Of a stretch of 49,644 nucleotides of DNA, positions 26,015 through 34,247 are shown piece after piece (within the stretch, counting starts at the first letter, position 1; the number at the start of each line of letters is the position of its first letter). Origin of the DNA: Streptomyces sp. SID12488 (GTDB taxonomy: Bacteria; Actinomycetota; Actinomycetes; Streptomycetales; Streptomycetaceae); contig NZ_JAAGLT010000045.1 of assembly GCF_010548275.1 (NCBI RefSeq), positions 1 to 49,644 on the forward strand, read 5' to 3'. The notes under the pieces were generated by a model, which was given only the letters and a program-made list of their open reading frames with translations, had not been told where the DNA came from and searched no databases. A program made the position numbers and the translations under genes.

Positions 26015-26554
26015 CGTCGGTGCCGGGTGCTGTGGATTTTCCCGACGACGAGTTGCCGTACGCCGCCGACCGGAAGCAGATGGAAGCTGTTCACCGCGCT
26101 GCTCGGTCTGGCGGTCTCCGCGATCACGCTCGTTCGTTCACGGCGATCGTGGAGTGACTGTGGGGCCGGCCCCGGTGGAGGGAGGGGACGTTCACCGCGC
26201 CGACTTTGATCGACCGCCGACTGTTCGGCGTGGTGGTGACGGGCCGTACCGCGCACCAGCTGCTGCACAAGGCCGTCGCGGCCCGCGCCCGCCGGGTACG
26301 CAAGGCCAGGGTGAGGGCGATGGAGGAAACCGACGAGGGGGCAAGGCCGGGGCCGGGCCCCCTCGCTGCTGGTCGAACACCTGCGCAACGGGATGCTCGC
26401 CGCCCCGGACAACCTGCTCGGCATCCGTGGTGGCGGAGGAGTCGGTGTCCGGCGTGAACGTGCACCCGAGGAACGTCACGCCGGCCATGCGCAGCCCAGC
26501 CGGCACCCCGCCCCGCTCACGCAGGTTCAGTTCGCGGAGCCACCACCCGCTCAA
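26015..26554. other. No confident gene
   Basis: About 540 bases. A plus-strand frame (26206-26457) starts MIDRRLFGVVVTGRTAHQLL and a minus-strand frame contains LRMAGVTFLGCTFTPDTD, but neither has recognisable domains or a firm start. Confidence 0.35.
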
Positions 26555-26606
26555 TCGGGTCGCTGGTGGGCCTCGCCCCGACGGTCGAGGCCCACCAGCG
26601 ACCCGA
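26555..26606 (-). terminator. Very strong stem-loop, probable terminator of RIO kinase gene
   Basis: Two perfect 21-base arms (26555-26575 and 26586-26606) around a 10-base loop (CCCCGACGGT). It lies 83 bases past the stop of the minus-strand RIO kinase gene, where a terminator is expected. No poly-U, as usual in high-GC actinobacteria. It could also act bidirectionally. Confidence 0.8.
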
Positions 26607-26688
26607 CCTGGACACCCGCCCGTCCCGTCCACGCCCGCCGCGCCTGCGGTTGCGCCTCACGAGCGCGGCCTGGCGCCGGCCGCCCGGT

Positions 26689-27627
26689 TCAGAAGGCGTG
26701 CGCCATCAGTTCCGCGAACAGCGCGTGCTCGTCGACATCGAGGCCCCGCGAGCGGAACCAGCCGCAGATGTTGGTGCAGTCGCGCTGGAGGAAGCCCATC
26801 GCGTTGAGGTTGCCGACCAGGTCGACGATCTGTGGCAGGTCGATGATGACCAGCCGCTCGCCCGCCGCCAGGATGTTGTACGCCGAGAGGTCGCCGTGCA
26901 CGACGCCGTTCTGCACCATCGTCGCGAGCGCGTCGGTGAGCTGCTCGAAGTACGCCGCCAGCAGCTCGGGTGAGGGCCGGACCTGGGCGAGCCGGGGCGC
27001 GGTCTGGACGGCGCCGTCCTCGTCGACGATGGTGATCCACTCCATCAGGATCTCGGTGCCGTCGATCTGGACCGGGTAGGGAACCGGCAGCCCGAGGTTC
27101 CACAGCCGCACCAGCGCGCCCCACTCGGACACCGCCCACTCGCCGGCCGCGACCTGCCGGCCGAAGGTGCTCTTGCGCTTGACGGCCCGCTCGTCACGTG
27201 AGCGCTTCATCGAGCGGCCCTCGGTGTAGGACGCGGCGCGGTGGAAGGTCCGGTGTTCGGCAGAGCGGTACCGTTTGGCCGCCATGACCACGCCGGCGGC
27301 GGCGTCGAGCGGGTCGGCGCGCTCGACGAGGTGGACGTCGGCCTCCTTGCCGGTCTTGAGCACGCCGAGCTCGGTGTCGATCGCGCCCTGCGAGGTCACC
27401 ACCCAGGCCGGGAGCGGCTCGGGGCCTCGGCAGAGGGGTTCGACGCTCAGCCAGGTCGACCAGCGTTGGCCGTCCTCGAGGTCGTCGTAGGAACGGAAGT
27501 CGAAGACGAACCGGTCGTCGATGTCGCCCAAGTCGTCCCGCGGCGTGACGCGGCGGTAGGCGTCGGCGCTGAAGTCGTCAGGAGATACGGGGTGCTGAGG
27601 GTATGGCGAGAGATTGTCGTGAGACAT
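26689..27627 (-). CDS. RIO1-like serine/threonine protein kinase
   Basis: A 312-aa cytoplasmic protein of the bacterial RIO1 type. The nucleotide loop TGKEADVHL (residues 92-100), the ATP-binding Lys118 (AAKRYR), the catalytic loop HGDLSAYN (His244, Asp246, Asn251) and the metal-binding Asp263 (IDLPQ) are all present, so the kinase looks active. In archaea and eukaryotes RIO kinases mature the small ribosomal subunit; bacterial roles are largely unknown. The ATG at 27627 follows GGAGCACC. It is single, with a strong terminator downstream. Confidence 0.92.
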   Translation of the reverse strand: MSHDNLSPYPQHPVSPDDFSADAYRRVTPRDDLGDIDDRFVFDFRSYDDLEDGQRWSTWLSVEPLCRGPEPLPAWVVTSQGAIDTELGVLKTGKEADVHLVERADPLDAAAGVVMAAKRYRSAEHRTFHRAASYTEGRSMKRSRDERAVKRKSTFGRQVAAGEWAVSEWGALVRLWNLGLPVPYPVQIDGTEILMEWITIVDEDGAVQTAPRLAQVRPSPELLAAYFEQLTDALATMVQNGVVHGDLSAYNILAAGERLVIIDLPQIVDLVGNLNAMGFLQRDCTNICGWFRSRGLDVDEHALFAELMAHAF

Positions 27628-27978
27628 CGCTGAAGGTGCTCCATGAGGCGAGAGGAAGGTGGTCTGCGGGCAAGCCGAGGACAGTCGTCGTCACGGTCGT
27701 GCCTCCTCTCGTGGAGCACCGGACGGCTCCCGGTGTGCCGCCCATGGTGAGGGGCGGACACGGGCAGCGGCAACCGAATAAAGCCGGCCCACGTCCAGCG
27801 GCCCCATCGTCGCCGGAGGATTCCGGTGTGATCCTCCGTACCGGGCCCGGATCGGCCCTGCTCGGGCTGACGTTGGCCGGGTTGTTGCCGGCCTTGACCT
27901 GAGGTGGCCGAGTGGGCCCCGGCATTCGGCGCGAGCGGGATGGGAATCCCGTACTCCTTACACACGCACCGATGAAGT
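27628..27978. other. No recognisable gene
   Basis: Upstream of the RIO kinase. It probably holds its promoter. I see no reliable ORF or strong inverted repeat. Confidence 0.4.
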
Positions 27979-28365
27979 TCAGCCCCGGTTACCGGCCGCC
28001 TTTCCGCACTCCGGGTAGAACGTGCGCAGGCCCGAAGGGGGGCATCGTGCTCGGGGCATCGCCATCGGTCCGACCGGGGTGCCGTGGCCCGATTCCTTGC
28101 CGAACGCGACGGTCAGTCGAGCCCCAATGTGGGAGGGGTCGGAGACGCGGTCTGCGCGGCCGTCGCCGTCGATGTCCGCCAGCAGATCCCCTGACGGCGT
28201 CACGCACGAGGGGACCGAGGGGCTGCCCGTGGGATGTGGAGGTGCTGCTTCGACGGCTTCACCGCAGGCGCCGAGCAGGACCACGGTCGCTGCCAGGGCA
28301 GCCGCCTGCCTGAACAGCTGTGCACGTCCGCTCGGATGGCTTGGTTTTCGCGTGATTTGTGACAA
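27979..28365 (-). pseudogene. FG-GAP/VCBS-type lipoprotein, C-terminally truncated
   Basis: The frame from a possible TTG at 28365 gives a signal peptide with lipobox (LAATVVLLGACGE), a Pro/Ser linker, then DGDLLADIDGDGRADRV-like sequence, a calcium-binding FG-GAP repeat, and LTVAFGKESGHGTPVG. Intact relatives I know continue with several more FG-GAP repeats; here the sequence changes abruptly and stops. So it is a 3'-truncated secreted lipoprotein. The TTG start has no clear ribosome binding site. Family call moderate; truncation likely. Confidence 0.6.
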
Positions 28366-28803
28366 GTGCCATTCAGGCAATGGGGGATGACCGGCTGAAG
28401 CGACGGGCGTAGGCGGCAAAGTCGCCAGGAATGGCCGAGCCTGCTGACTCGCAGCATGTGCCGATCGAGGACCCCGAGCCGGGTCGGACCTTCCGTCGTC
28501 CCGTCGGCCTCCCGGGAGTGCTTGAGTTCGAGTGATCGTCGCAACACCCCAGCTCAGGGGATGCGACGGATTTCAAGATCCAGGACCGTTCGATCAAGCA
28601 GGTGGTCGTGCTCCGACGGAGGAGCACCATGGCTTGGCGGTGCTGCTGCAGGCGGCGGCACCGTGGGCCGGGGCGGAGGGTGCGCGGGTGGTGACGGTAT
28701 GCTTACCTGTCGGCCCGGAAGCCACGTCGTGCTTTCGGTAAGGGGTGTCGGAGGGAGAGGGAACCGGTTGGGTCGAGTTCGGGTGTCAGGGGGAGGCGAT
28801 GGG
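28366..28803. other. No confident gene
   Basis: About 440 bases between divergent genes. Short frames on both strands have no motifs. The last 15 bases hold the GGGGGAGGCG ribosome binding site of the next gene. Confidence 0.4.
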
Positions 28804-29757
28804 ATGCGGCAGGCAGGTGTACTCGATGTCGGGTGTCACAGTGCTCTGCTGACGGTGGTGCGGCGGCGTCCGGGTGCGGTGCTGGAGCCGGTGTTCTCCC
28901 GCAAGGTTCGGCTGAGACTGCACGAGACCCTCGACCGCAAGGGGCGTCTGGACAAGGTCGGTGTGAGGAGTGTCGAGCGGGCTGTGGCCGAGGCCGTCGC
29001 CGCCGATCCGCGTCTGCGTGGACCGGAAGTGTTCGCGTTCGCGACCTCCGTCATCCGGGACGCGCCCAACCGTGACGAGGTCATCGCGCGAGTGGCGCGC
29101 GCTACCGGCACCCGCCTGCGTGTGCTGACCGGCGAGGAGGAGGCACGGTTGGCCTACGTGGCCGCCCGCCAGTGGGCCGGCCCGACAGCTGGGCAGTTGC
29201 TGGTCCTGGACATCGGAGGGGGCACCGTGGAGATCGCCTCCGGCACCAGAGACCAACCCCGCGTCGTCCACTCCCTGCCGCTGGGTGCTCGCAGGATCAC
29301 CCGGGACTGGCTTTCCGGCGGCACAGTGCCGTCCCGACGTCGCCTCGCAGAGATCCGGCACCACCTCCGCCAGTCCCTGGAAGCCGTCCCCGGCCTGCCG
29401 CAGGCCGAGCGGGGTGGGCGGGTGTTGGCCTGCTCCAAGACCTTCGAACAGCTTGCCCGGCTCGCCGCCGCCCAGGGCAGGACACCGAGCACAAGACGGC
29501 GGCTGACGCTGTCCCAACTGCGCACGTCGGTCCACCTGCTGGCCGACGCGGCACCGTCCCACCGCGCCAAGCTGCCGGGCATCTCCCGGCACCGTGCCGA
29601 GCAGTCCCTGGCCGGATCCTTGATCGCCGAGTCCCTCATGGAAGTGTGTGGGGCCAAGAGCGTCGAGATCTGCCCCTGGTCCACGCGGGAAGGGCTGTTG
29701 CTCGAGCACCTCGGCGTGGCTCCCACCCCGGTCGGCCGTCCTCGCCTCGTCGGCTGA
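28804..29757 (+). CDS. Ppx/GppA-family phosphatase
   Basis: A 317-aa protein of the exopolyphosphatase/guanosine-pentaphosphatase family (ASKHA fold). Family blocks: VLDVGCHSALLTVVRR, FAFATSVIRDAPNRDEVI, TGEEEARLAYVAA, and the phosphate loop VLDIGGGTVEIASG. It ends near RPRLVG. The substrate is polyphosphate or pppGpp; sequence alone does not decide. This short form without the HD-like domain is common in actinobacteria. The ATG at 28804 follows GGGGGAGGCG; the longer frame upstream is Gly/Arg-rich and rejected. It may link to stress signalling through (p)ppGpp, which is inference. Confidence 0.9.
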   Translation: MRQAGVLDVGCHSALLTVVRRRPGAVLEPVFSRKVRLRLHETLDRKGRLDKVGVRSVERAVAEAVAADPRLRGPEVFAFATSVIRDAPNRDEVIARVARATGTRLRVLTGEEEARLAYVAARQWAGPTAGQLLVLDIGGGTVEIASGTRDQPRVVHSLPLGARRITRDWLSGGTVPSRRRLAEIRHHLRQSLEAVPGLPQAERGGRVLACSKTFEQLARLAAAQGRTPSTRRRLTLSQLRTSVHLLADAAPSHRAKLPGISRHRAEQSLAGSLIAESLMEVCGAKSVEICPWSTREGLLLEHLGVAPTPVGRPRLVG

Positions 29758-30500
29758 GCCCAGCGGACACGGTCTCCCGAAGGCTTCCCCAAGCTCGGTA
29801 TCCACCTCCTGGATGCGCCGCCTGTCACCCTTCCACTGCTCGCCCCTGCAGCGGGCACACCGGCCGTGAACCAGCAGGAATCCTTTACTGCGTCGGAAGG
29901 GGCGTCGGGCATCCGCTCGATGAGATGGCCAACCAGCCCCATCAGAAAGCCTCTTATGTGAGATCGCCGTGCGTGACCATGACCTTCTGCAAGCCCGGTG
30001 GCCCACTGATACAGCCGCGCCCGGCTCTTGTTCACCGCTACGGCGGCGACTGGTCGAACCGGCCCTGGCCTTGGTGTTGGGGCTGACCTGAGTCAGGACT
30101 GCAAACGCACGTCAGCGGGGCATCCGGGCGGAACGGGCCTCCCTGCTCCGGCCGGTCTCCTGGGTCGCCGCAGCGGCGGCCAGCGCGAGCAGCAGTCCGA
30201 CGACACCGACGATGACGTTATGGCCAGCGTTTCGACGGCAGGTTGAGCGACGAACTGCGCCACCGCGCCCCCGCCTCCGGGAAGGTGTCGCTCCCGTCTG
30301 TGCAGGTGATCCCTCACTGCAGAGACGAGGAGGCGGCGTTGGACCTCCCCAGGCATCGCGCCGCCTCCTCGTCAACGTGCGCCGTCTACCCGCAAAAGCC
30401 CGTCCCATGCCAACAGGTGCGTGCCTGTGCGGTGACCATGTCCATGGCCTCTGTCCGCCCCACCATCCAACAGCGCGGGACCACCGCCAAGAGAGGGCTG
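29758..30500. other. No confident gene
   Basis: About 740 bases. A minus-strand frame starting at 30035 (MNKSRARLYQWATGLAEGHG) overlaps the Ppx gene and is probably a shadow. Near 30112-30235, a minus-strand hydrophobic run (NVIVGVVGLLLALAAAAATQ) followed by a basic tail could be the remnant of a small membrane protein. Nothing firm. Confidence 0.35.
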
Positions 30501-30524
30501 TCGGGGCTGGGATACGGAGAAGAC

Positions 30525-30547
30525 GTTTGTTCGCGCGGAATCGGTAC
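30525..30547 (+). promoter_or_regulatory. Candidate SigB-type promoter, copy 2
   Basis: Same GTTTG, 13 bases, CGGTAC arrangement as at 6310-6332, 47 bases before the ATG. Confidence 0.4.
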
Positions 30548-30593
30548 AGACGATGAGCTGACACAGTCCTTATGTGAGGAAGCGGAGGAAACC

Positions 30594-30872
30594 ATGGGCA
30601 TCATCGCGTGGATCGTCATCGGCCTGCTCGCCGGCGTCATCGCCAAGGCTCTGATGCCGGGCAAGGACCCGGGCGGCATCATCATCACCATGCTCATCGG
30701 TATCGCCGGTGGTCTGCTTGGTGGCTGGCTCGGCAAGGTGATCTTCGGCGTCGACTCCATCGACGGGTTCTTCGACATCTCGACCTGGATCGCCGCGATC
30801 GTCGGCTCCTTCATCCTGCTCGCCCTCTACCGCGTCGTCACCGGCAACCGGCATTCGAGCCGTCACGCCTGA
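30594..30872 (+). CDS. GlsB/YeaQ/YmgE-family stress membrane protein, copy 2
   Basis: Encodes the same 92-residue three-helix membrane protein as 6377-6655. The two coding differences are silent: a GCA/GCC Ala codon and an ATA/ATC Ile codon. The ribosome binding site here is GGAGGA, slightly better than in copy 1. It has its own candidate stress promoter and terminator, so it can be expressed independently. Confidence 0.93.
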   Translation: MGIIAWIVIGLLAGVIAKALMPGKDPGGIIITMLIGIAGGLLGGWLGKVIFGVDSIDGFFDISTWIAAIVGSFILLALYRVVTGNRHSSRHA

Positions 30873-30904
30873 CCTGCTGACGGCAATACGCGTGCGACTC
30901 GCTG

Positions 30905-30939
30905 GACGGCTCCCTCCTGTTCACAGGACGGGAGCCGTC
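30905..30939 (+). terminator. Rho-independent-type terminator after glsB copy 2
   Basis: Identical to the stem-loop at 6688-6722: 10-bp outer stem, 5-bp inner stem, TTCA loop. Confidence 0.8.
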
Positions 30940-30974
30940 AGCCTGTCAGGAAGCAACAGGCCATACCGGCTTGG

Positions 30975-31271
30975 GGTGAACTCGGCAAGGTTCGCGCGGA
31001 CGGCATCGAGGGCTGGATTCCCGCCCAGGTGTCGGAGTCGACCACGAGGACTTGACGGAGATCCAGCCCGCCCTGAACAAGTTGGCCCGGCCGATCGCGG
31101 GCAGGCCGAAAGCCACTTCGGAGTGTGAGTACGTCCCCACTCCACCCGCTCCGCAGCTCTCAGCCACACGAGGAGCGGGGCTCGCGCGGCGCGCGGGTAG
31201 CAGGCCCTTGGACCAACCGCCCCCGGGGCTGACGAACGCAGAGCGGATGTCGGTCGGCCTCGTCGTGTTCC
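30975..31271. other. No recognisable gene
   Basis: About 300 bases after the duplicated block. Frames on both strands show no motif or good start. Confidence 0.35.
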
Positions 31272-31496
31272 TCAAGAATCAGCTCCAGGAGGCACGCTGC
31301 CGCCCTGGCTTGTCACCGGCCAGGACCGTTCGCCGGCCTCGCAGTGGTAGCAACGCGCGATGACGCCGTCGTGGTTGTACCACTCGTGCGCGCCGCAATC
31401 GTCAGCGCCTTTCCCGGCGATCCCGCGAGCGACCAGGAACCACGGCAGGCCGCGCCGTAGCCGGGCCCGCCACCGATACCTACCCTTGCGTGTCAT
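31272..31496 (-). CDS. Small protein with zinc-ribbon-like motif
   Basis: A 74-aa protein. A basic N-terminus (MTRKGRYRWRARLRRGLPW) is followed by DDCGAHEWYNHDGVIARCYH and CEAGER. The Cys-x2-His and Cys-x2-Cys pattern could bind one zinc ion. I recall similar small Streptomyces proteins without known function. No ribosome binding site is seen before the ATG at 31496, so it may be silent or the start may be elsewhere. The C-terminal tail after about residue 56 looks unrelated and may reflect a frameshift. Confidence 0.5.
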   Translation of the reverse strand: MTRKGRYRWRARLRRGLPWFLVARGIAGKGADDCGAHEWYNHDGVIARCYHCEAGERSWPVTSQGGSVPPGADS

Positions 31497-31609
31497 GCCG
31501 CAAGGCTACGGAGTCACGCAACGTGCTTACCCGGCCAACGTTGCACGGCAAGCCACCGGCCTCCGGGGACGGAGATCATCGGCATCGTCGTGAGCCGCTG
31601 GGTTACCCG

Positions 31610-31693
31610 CTCCTCCAGATCGGCGGCGAGCATCAGGAGCCGTACCTGGAATGGGCCGAGCGGAAGCTGCTGCCCGCCCTGCGTGAACTGTGA
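31610..31693 (+). pseudogene. 3' remnant of an unidentified gene
   Basis: The frame ends GGEHQEPYLEWAERKLLPAL before a stop at 31693. It reads like the C-terminal helix of a helical-bundle protein. The upstream part is missing. It lies 20 bases before the HAD gene. Confidence 0.35.
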
Positions 31694-31712
31694 GAGGACG
31701 AGGACAACCGTC

Positions 31713-32435
31713 ATGACCACGAACCGCGCTGCGATCTTCGACGTCGACGGAACACTCGTCGACACCAATCACCTGCATGTCGTCACCTGGTGGGAGGCGC
31801 TCCGGCAGGCCGGCCACCATGTCCCCATGCGGGAGATCCACCGCGCCGTCGGCCTCAGCGGCGGCGACCTGCTGGACCACCTGCTCGGCGACGACCGCGC
31901 GACCGACGGCGACGAACAGGTCGTCGCGGCCCACCACGCCCTCTACGCCACGTACTTCGAGCGGCTGCCGGCGCTGGACGCGGCGGGCGACCTGCTGCGC
32001 ACGCTGGCCGGACGGGGCTGGAAGGTCGTCCTGGCGACCTCGGCGAGCGGCGCGGAACTCTCCGCGTTGCGACGTGCCATCGGCGCGGACGAGGTCATCC
32101 TCGGGGCGGCCAGCGCGGACGACGTCGGCCAGGGCAAGCCCGCCCCCGACCCTGTCCGGCAGGCCAGGGAGCTCGCCGGTGTGCCCAGTGAAGGGGCCGT
32201 GTTCGTCGGCGACACCGTCTGGGACATGGAGGCCGCCCTACGGGACGGGGTGACGCCCCTCGCGGTACTGTCCGGCGGAATCCCACGCGCGGACCTGGAG
32301 GGCGCCGGCGCCCAGGCGGTGTACCGGGACCCTGCCGACCTCCTCGGCAGCCTCGACGCCAGCGCCTTCGCCGACTGGAAGCGACCTGATCCTGCGGCGG
32401 TACGAGCTCTACGAGGTCTACGAGGTCAGCGATGA
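31713..32435 (+). CDS. HAD-superfamily hydrolase (phosphatase/phosphoglucomutase-like)
   Basis: A 240-aa cytoplasmic enzyme. Motif I is FDVDGTLVDT with the catalytic Asp pair, motif II is LATSAS, motif III Lys is in GKPAPDP, and motif IV is VFVGDTVWDMEAA. The helical cap between motifs I and II (residues about 18-90) is of the beta-phosphoglucomutase/phosphoglycolate phosphatase type. The substrate is unknown. The ATG at 31713 has AGGACA upstream. The C-terminus (ADWKRPDPAAVRALRGLRGQ) is longer than usual and basic. Confidence 0.9.
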   Translation: MTTNRAAIFDVDGTLVDTNHLHVVTWWEALRQAGHHVPMREIHRAVGLSGGDLLDHLLGDDRATDGDEQVVAAHHALYATYFERLPALDAAGDLLRTLAGRGWKVVLATSASGAELSALRRAIGADEVILGAASADDVGQGKPAPDPVRQARELAGVPSEGAVFVGDTVWDMEAALRDGVTPLAVLSGGIPRADLEGAGAQAVYRDPADLLGSLDASAFADWKRPDPAAVRALRGLRGQR

Positions 32436-32659
32436 GGGCGTCATCGTCGATCCGCTGTCGGGCGGCGGGGCTGCCGTTCTCAGCGTGCAGCACGCGCAAG
32501 ATCTAGTACTGGTCGACCAGGTCCTTCGACACTGCAGGGTGAGCCATCAGCACCAGAGGTCTGCGTATTTGAGCATTCGACGACCGGCTCGTGATCAGCG
32601 GCTCAGCCGACGGCCACGACATCGTCGTGTCGACCGCGCACGCCGTGATCTTCACGCCG

Positions 32660-33673
32660 TTACTGCAGTGCGTGGACGGTGGCTGAGAACACCGAGGGCA
32701 TCCGGGATGCCGCAGGGACGATGAAGCGGGCGGTACCGGGCCGGCGGCCGACGGCCAGCAGGGCTCCGGTCAGCAGTCGGTGGCGTCGGGTCAGCCGGGC
32801 CCAGGCGTGCTCGTACTTGTCCGGTTGTCCGGCGGCCAGGCAGCGGACGGCAGCCCCGGCCGTCGCCAGCGCGAGGGCGATGCCCTCGCCGGTGAGAGCG
32901 TCCAGGTAGCCTGCGGCGTCGCCCACGAGCAGCACACGGCCGGCGGTTCTGCGCCGCACCCGTTGCAGCATCGGTCCGGCGCCGCGTACCTCCGTCGCTG
33001 CCGGTCCGTCCAGTGACCGGGTGAGCGTCGGGAAGGCGGCCAGGTGCTCGTCGTACCCGCGACGGCTGCGGCTGAGGACCGCGATGCCCACCAGGTCGTC
33101 GCCCACCGGGGTCACATACGCCTCGCCGTGCCGGGACCAGTGGACTTCTACGAAGTCCGTCCACGGTTCGACGTGATAGTGCTGACGCAGCCCGTAGCGA
33201 CCGTGGGGGCGGCCCGGCAGTTCCAGCCCCAGGCTGCGGCGCACCCGGGAGTGCAGGCCGTCGGCGGCGATCAGCCAACGGGCCGTGATCCCGGCGGCGG
33301 TGACCGTGTCCGCGTTCTGGCACACCTCGCCGACCTTGCCCGACAGCATGCGGACACCGAGGCCGAGAGCACGCTGATGCAGTGCGGCCTGCAGCGTCGT
33401 ACGCCGGATCCCCAGCCCCCTGTGATCGCTGAAGGAGGCTTCGGCGCGGACGGCACCGTCCACGTAGCGGATGCCGCGCAGTTCGCGGCCACTGACCTCG
33501 ATGCCCAGTGCTCGCAGCGCGGCAACACCGCTGGGCATGATTCCTTCCCCGCAGGCCTTGTCCACAGGAGTGGTCCGGGGTTCGACGACGACGGCTTCCA
33601 GGCCGGCGAGCGCCGCGTGGATGGCGGCGGCAAGTCCGGCGGGTCCGCCGCCGGCCACCAGTACGTCGATCAC
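32660..33673 (-). CDS. FAD-dependent oxidoreductase (geranylgeranyl reductase/hydroxylase type)
   Basis: A 337-aa flavoprotein. It has the N-terminal FAD loop VAGGGPAGLAAAIHAA, then CGEGIMPSGVAALRALG (substrate and flavin region of the geranylgeranyl-reductase group) and the second FAD motif LLVGDAAGYLDALTGEGI. It is the last gene of the type III PKS operon and starts with GTG at 33673, whose GTGA overlaps the preceding stop. In the S. griseus srs operon a flavoprotein (SrsC) hydroxylates the PKS product; this gene plausibly does the same, or reduces a polyprenyl chain. Not separable from sequence. Confidence 0.88.
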   Translation of the reverse strand: MIDVLVAGGGPAGLAAAIHAALAGLEAVVVEPRTTPVDKACGEGIMPSGVAALRALGIEVSGRELRGIRYVDGAVRAEASFSDHRGLGIRRTTLQAALHQRALGLGVRMLSGKVGEVCQNADTVTAAGITARWLIAADGLHSRVRRSLGLELPGRPHGRYGLRQHYHVEPWTDFVEVHWSRHGEAYVTPVGDDLVGIAVLSRSRRGYDEHLAAFPTLTRSLDGPAATEVRGAGPMLQRVRRRTAGRVLLVGDAAGYLDALTGEGIALALATAGAAVRCLAAGQPDKYEHAWARLTRRHRLLTGALLAVGRRPGTARFIVPAASRMPSVFSATVHALQ

Positions 33674-34209
33674 GCCGACGTGGGTGTGGTTGGCGTGGCC
33701 GCGGCGGCCAGCGCCCGGTTCTCGCAGCGGATGCGTACGGTGAGCAGGACGGCGTTGAGCACCGTGAACACGGTCGCGGTGACCCAGGCGGTGTGCACCA
33801 TGGGCAGGGCCACGCCCTCGGCGACGACGGCCACGTAGTTCGGATGCCGGAGCCACTGCCACCGGTAGGGGCCGCCCGTCACCAGCGCCAGACCGGGTAC
33901 GACGATCACCCGGGTGTTCCAGCGGGGTCCCAGGGTATGGATGCACCACCACCGCAGCGCCTGGGCACCCGCGAGTACGGCCAGCATCGGCCAGGCCAGG
34001 CCGGGTACGAAGGGGCTGTCGGCCAGCCATACCTCGGCCGGGCAGGCGATCAGCAGGCCGGTGTGGAGGGCAACCATGGCCGGGTAGTGGCCCTGCCCGG
34101 TCACGGTCGCGCCGCGGGCGGTGCTCCACCGTTCGTTGCGGCGGGCGACGACGAGTTCGGCGACGCGCTCGGCGGCGACGGCGGCCACCAGCAGTCCGTA
34201 CCAGATCAT
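33670..34209 (-). CDS. Isoprenylcysteine carboxyl methyltransferase-family protein
   Basis: A 179-aa integral membrane protein with about five hydrophobic helices. The SAM-binding ICMT/PEMT signature is at the C-terminal half: GPYRWQWLRHPNYVAVVAEG. Members methylate small lipophilic acceptors as well as prenyl-Cys proteins. In the S. griseus srsABC operon a methyltransferase of this kind (SrsB) modifies the phenolic lipid made by the PKS; the same role is likely here. It sits 38 bases after the PKS gene and overlaps the oxidoreductase gene by 4 bases. Confidence 0.88.
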   Translation of the reverse strand: MIWYGLLVAAVAAERVAELVVARRNERWSTARGATVTGQGHYPAMVALHTGLLIACPAEVWLADSPFVPGLAWPMLAVLAGAQALRWWCIHTLGPRWNTRVIVVPGLALVTGGPYRWQWLRHPNYVAVVAEGVALPMVHTAWVTATVFTVLNAVLLTVRIRCENRALAAAATPTTPTSA

Positions 34210-34247
34210 ATGTCCTTCGTGTCCTTCTTGTCCTTCGACGGTCCGAA

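Larger units (their letters stand above)
30501..30974 (+). repeat. Duplicated block, copy 2 (glsB-like gene with promoter and terminator)
   Basis: Second copy of the segment at 6286-6758, in the same orientation, about 24.2 kb apart. The flanks are unrelated. No IS end or direct repeat was recognised at the borders. Confidence 0.9.

Noticed and set aside
28786..30006. Minus-strand frame of 406 codons
   Set aside because: Antisense to the Ppx/GppA gene, without a family match.
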